Below, piece after piece: positions 5,362 through 7,786 of a stretch of 7,786 nt of DNA. The notes beneath the pieces are model-generated. The model searched no databases. It saw only the letters and a list, made by a program, of their open reading frames with translations, and was not told the origin of the DNA. The first letter of the stretch is position 1; every line of letters starts with the position of its first letter. The position numbers were made by a program, and so were the translations under genes. This DNA is from Gemmatimonadota bacterium (GTDB lineage: Bacteria > Gemmatimonadota > Gemmatimonadetes > Gemmatimonadales > GWC2-71-9), in contig QHTY01000279.1 in the NCBI GenBank assembly GCA_003220985.1, positions 1 through 7,786 of the forward strand, given 5' to 3'.

Positions 5362-5786
5362 TGGCGGTGTTCTCGGAAAAGACTCCTGGATCCGGTGGCG
5401 CCCGCGAAGGCGTGCCCGGTCTGTCGATCATCGGCGCCGGCATGCGGGTGGTGGGCGATATCTCGGCGGACGGGGTCGTGAAGATAGAGGGCTCGGTAAA
5501 CGGCACGGTCCGCGCCGCGAAGCAGGTTCTCGTGGCCCGGGGCGGGGAAGTAGAGGGGGACGTCATAAGTCGCGAGGCCATCATCGGCGGCGAGGTGCGC
5601 GGAGCGATCTATGCCGAAGAACGGGTGGAGCTGCAGGCCACCAGCGTCGTTCATGGCGACGTGCACACCAAGAAGTTGCTGATTCAGGAAGGTGGAGAGA
5701 TCAACGGCGTCCTAAGAATGGGTGAGGACGCCGGCCAGCCTCCGCAGGTCACTCAGCGCAGCGGTCAAGCTTTAGTGCGGGCATAG
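5361..5786 (+). CDS. Bactofilin (DUF583 polymer-forming cytoskeletal protein)
   Basis: The 141-residue product has a short disordered N-terminus (1-20) and a central right-handed beta-helix domain (about 21-120). The domain shows the regular G-x-V/I repeats of bactofilins, such as LSIIGAGMRVVGDISADG, IEGSVNGTVRA, ARGGEVEGDVISREAIIGG and SVVHGDVHTKKLLIQEGG. A disordered tail of about 20 residues follows. Bactofilins polymerise without nucleotide into membrane-associated filaments that position other proteins, often cell-wall hydrolases. The start codon shares its A with the peptidase stop (TGATG at 5359-5363), and a purine-rich GAGAGGGGG (5345-5352) lies eight bases upstream. The upstream partner is an M23 peptidase, its likely client. 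Linkage to parAB recalls Myxococcus, where bactofilins act together with the ParABS machinery; a similar link here is only inferred. Confidence 0.93.
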   Translation: MAVFSEKTPGSGGAREGVPGLSIIGAGMRVVGDISADGVVKIEGSVNGTVRAAKQVLVARGGEVEGDVISREAIIGGEVRGAIYAEERVELQATSVVHGDVHTKKLLIQEGGEINGVLRMGEDAGQPPQVTQRSGQALVRA

Positions 5787-5788
5787 AT

Positions 5789-5819
5789 ATCCACACGGCT
5801 AGGCGTCTCGGATGTGGAT
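5789..5819 (+). other. Stem-loop after the bactofilin gene
   Basis: ATCCACA (5789-5795) and TGTGGAT (5813-5819) form a 7-bp perfect stem with a 17-base loop, starting two bases after the bactofilin stop. There is no following T-run, so it is not a canonical intrinsic terminator. It could mark the operon 3' end or be an operator-like palindrome. The loop contains CTAGGCGTCTC (5799-5809), an exact 11-base match to the right inverted-repeat arm (788-798). Confidence 0.35.
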
Positions 5820-5863
5820 TCTCTAATCTGTTACGTGGCTATCACTTACTGGACTGCCGCGTG

Positions 5864-5893
5864 TGGAAAGTTCGCCAACTGCTTCGATAGTGT
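5864..5893 (+). promoter_or_regulatory. Weak candidate promoter for the Nif3-MFS pair
   Basis: TGGAAA (5864-5869) and TAGTGT (5888-5893) have an 18-bp spacing, and each matches the sigma-70 consensus in about four positions. The 123-bp gap after the bactofilin gene suggests that a new transcription unit starts here. There is no clear Shine-Dalgarno before GTG 5910. Confidence 0.2.
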
Positions 5894-5909
5894 ACCTACG
5901 GTGTCTTAA

Positions 5910-6665
5910 GTGCGCCTAGACACTCTCGTCGGCTTCCTCGATGAGTATCTCCACATTGCCGAGGAACGTGCTGACGCCACCGAAGCGCTCAATGGACTCC
6001 AGGTCAGCAACTCGGGCGAGGTCACGCGCCTGGCCGCGGCCGTGGACCTCTGCGAGGCGACGGTCCGACATGCGGCCGAGCAGCGCACCGAGTGTCTTTT
6101 GGTCCACCACGGGCTCTTTTGGGGCGGTCTCCGGCCGCTCATCGGACCAGCCTACCGTCGCGTTGCCGGTCTCATCAAAGCCAACATCGCGCTGTACGCG
6201 GCGCATCTGCCGCTAGATCGCCATCCTGACGTTGGCAATAACCATGTATTGGCCCGGCTACTCGACATCAAGGTCCGGGGGGACTTCGGATCGTATCACG
6301 GCGCGCCGGCGGGTGTGTGGGGCGAGTACCGAGGGACGCGCGACGAGCTGACGTGGGCGTTAACCAGAACGCTGGGGACCGCGCCCAAGCTGTTTGCGTT
6401 CGGACCTGAGCGTGTGCAGCGGATCGGCATCGTCACAGGATCGGGAGGCTCGCTGATCCCTCAGGCGGCTGCGGCTGGACTCGACACGTTCGTGACCGGC
6501 GAAGGCCAGCACTGGACGTTCTTTGATGCTGAAGAGCTTGGCCTCAACGTTTTCTACGCGGGCCATTATGCCACCGAGACTGTCGGCGTGAAGGCGCTCG
6601 CCGAGCACGTCTCCAAGAAGTTCGATTTGCCCTGGGTCTTTCTGGATCATCCTACCGGTTTGTGA
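5910..6665 (+). CDS. Nif3/YbgI-family dinuclear metal centre protein
   Basis: This family forms hexameric toroids with a two-metal site; it is annotated as Nif3-like or 'GTP cyclohydrolase 1 type 2', but its physiological reaction remains uncertain. The 251-residue product matches the E. coli YbgI length (about 247). The metal-binding motifs are present: HHGLFWGG with His66/His67, AAHLPLD with His99 and Asp103, and FYAGHYATETVGVKAL with His219 and Glu223. NGLQV (28-32) and GTAPKLFAFG are also typical. The start is GTG 5910, giving MRLDTLVGFLDEYL, which fits the usual family N-terminus; no better ATG precedes it. Its TGA overlaps the GTG of the following transporter gene (GTGA at 6662-6665), so the two are co-translated. 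It lacks the extra middle domain seen in longer Nif3 proteins. Confidence 0.93.
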   Translation: MRLDTLVGFLDEYLHIAEERADATEALNGLQVSNSGEVTRLAAAVDLCEATVRHAAEQRTECLLVHHGLFWGGLRPLIGPAYRRVAGLIKANIALYAAHLPLDRHPDVGNNHVLARLLDIKVRGDFGSYHGAPAGVWGEYRGTRDELTWALTRTLGTAPKLFAFGPERVQRIGIVTGSGGSLIPQAAAAGLDTFVTGEGQHWTFFDAEELGLNVFYAGHYATETVGVKALAEHVSKKFDLPWVFLDHPTGL

Positions 6666-7786
6666 ATCCGCGGCGGGTCCTGGCTGTCCTCGCCATCGCC
6701 GAGCTGCTGGCAATGGCTCCGTGGTTCAGCGCGTCCGCCGTCGCGCCGACGCTCGCAGGGGTTTGGCAGCTCTCGCCTGCCGAGACCGCCTGGCTCACGA
6801 TCTCGGTGCAGCTGGGATTTGTGGCCGGCGCCATGGTCAGCGCGGTCTTCACATTGGCAGACCGGCTTTCAGCCCGGCGCCTGGTTGCTGGCTCAGCAGT
6901 GTGTGCGGCCGTCGCGACATTGGGAGTGGCGGCCGCGGGCGACATTAAGGTAGGTGTCGCCTGCAGGCTGCTCACCGGTGCCGCGCTGGCCGGTGTCTAT
7001 CCGCCGGGGATGAAGATCGCCGCGGGTTGGTTTAAAGAAGGAAGAGGACTGGCCATCGGCGTTCTCGTCGGCGCGCTCACCCTGGGCTCGGCGAGTCCAC
7101 ATCTCGTCCGCTGGGCGGTCGCCCCGGCAGCTTGGCGCGTCGTGCTGGCGGTTGCGGCGGTGAGTGCGATCGCTGGAGGACTCTTGGTGCTGCGCGTGCC
7201 GAGCGACGGACCCTTCGCCGCACCTTCGCCGCCGTTTTCTCTCGCCGCCGCTCCTCGGATTCTAAAAGACCCGGCTACCCTGCTTGCGAATGTCGGCTAT
7301 CTGGGTCACATGTGGGAGTTGTATGCGATGTGGACGTGGATCGCGGCGTTCGTGGCGGCGAGCGAGCACGCGCGCCGCGGAGCGCAGGTCGATGTCACCG
7401 GTGTCGCTGCGCTGGTGACGTTCGCAGTCGTGGGCAGCGGCGCCGCCGGCTGTTGGCTCGGAGGGAAGTACGCCGATCGCTGGGGCCGCACGCTCGTGAC
7501 GAGTGCGGCAATGGTTGTGTCGGGCAGCTGTGCGGTTCTGGTGGGACTCTTCTTCGGCGCGTCCCTGGCTGCCCTGCTGCCAGTACTCTTGCTGTGGGGG
7601 ATCACTGTTGTGGCCGACTCCGCGCAGTTTTCCGCGGCGGTCAGCGAGCTGGCGCCGCGCGACTACGTCGGTACAGCCTTGACGCTCCAAACCTGTCTGG
7701 GATTTCTCCTCACGTGTGCGACGATTTACTTGTTACCGAACATCGCCGGAGCGATCGGGTGGCGCTGGAGCATGAGTGTCCTGGCG
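6662..7786 (+). CDS. Major facilitator superfamily transporter (3' truncated by the window end)
   Basis: The frame is open from GTG 6662 to the last base of the window (375 codons, no stop), so the C-terminus is missing; MFS proteins usually have 390-420 residues. The product is very hydrophobic, with about ten visible membrane segments. The first begins VLAVLAIAELLAMAPWFSAS. A degenerate motif A (LADRLSARR) lies after the second segment, and a near-canonical copy, GGKYADRWGR, lies in the second half. WQLSPAETAWLTISVQLGF, CRLLTGAALAGVYPPGMKI and GWRW near the end resemble the CynX/NarK-like branch (COG2807/COG2223) of MFS, but the substrate cannot be assigned. The start overlaps the Nif3-family stop as GTGA. 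No link in function with the Nif3-family protein is evident. Confidence 0.88.
   Translation, partial: MNPRRVLAVLAIAELLAMAPWFSASAVAPTLAGVWQLSPAETAWLTISVQLGFVAGAMVSAVFTLADRLSARRLVAGSAVCAAVATLGVAAAGDIKVGVACRLLTGAALAGVYPPGMKIAAGWFKEGRGLAIGVLVGALTLGSASPHLVRWAVAPAAWRVVLAVAAVSAIAGGLLVLRVPSDGPFAAPSPPFSLAAAPRILKDPATLLANVGYLGHMWELYAMWTWIAAFVAASEHARRGAQVDVTGVAALVTFAVVGSGAAGCWLGGKYADRWGRTLVTSAAMVVSGSCAVLVGLFFGASLAALLPVLLLWGITVVADSAQFSAAVSELAPRDYVGTALTLQTCLGFLLTCATIYLLPNIAGAIGWRWSMSVLA

Noticed and set aside
5789..5819. Intrinsic terminator after the bactofilin gene
   Set aside because: The stem is only 7 bp, the loop is 17 bases and no T-run follows, so I kept it only as a stem-loop.

Overview
The window is GC-rich bacterial chromosomal DNA in which every gene runs on the + strand. 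The order mnmG, parA, parB, a membrane-anchored M23 peptidase and a bactofilin, with parS sites before parA, suggests an origin-proximal housekeeping region. From remembered gene order and protein style I think of the Gemmatimonadota, but that assignment is inference and needs a database search.

Layout. Positions 2-235 are the last codons of an integral membrane protein, most like an ABC-2 type efflux permease. Positions 234-809 form a compact element: two inverted arms of 69 bp (62 of 69 positions match) enclose a gene for a 'four helix bundle' protein of the S23 / 23S rRNA intervening-sequence family (369-791). mnmG (838-2709) follows, probably leaderless, with its putative -35 inside the right arm. 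A 117-bp gap holds two perfect 14-bp parS cores and a candidate promoter. Then comes a tightly overlapped operon: parA (2827-3660), parB (3657-4355, continuing out of frame at 4352-4540), an M23 endopeptidase (4537-5361) and a bactofilin (5361-5786). After a 123-bp gap, a Nif3/YbgI-family gene (5910-6665) overlaps a major-facilitator transporter (6662 to the window end, 3' truncated).

How the genes fit together. ParA, ParB and parS form the chromosome partition system. The M23 peptidase and bactofilin are a typical cell-wall shaping pair and are overlapped with parAB, so segregation and envelope morphogenesis may be co-expressed. MnmG modifies the tRNA wobble uridine and is a classic neighbour of parAB, but the usual rsmG between them is missing here.

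The main points for follow-up are: (1) the inverted-repeat element around the S23-family gene, which resembles a 23S rRNA intervening sequence but lies between protein genes; (2) parB, whose C-terminal dimerisation domain is in the -1 frame behind an ATGA stop/start overlap, meaning a split ParB, a mutation or a sequence error; (3) a G11-C-G8 tract inside parB encoding eight glycines next to the CTP-binding motif.
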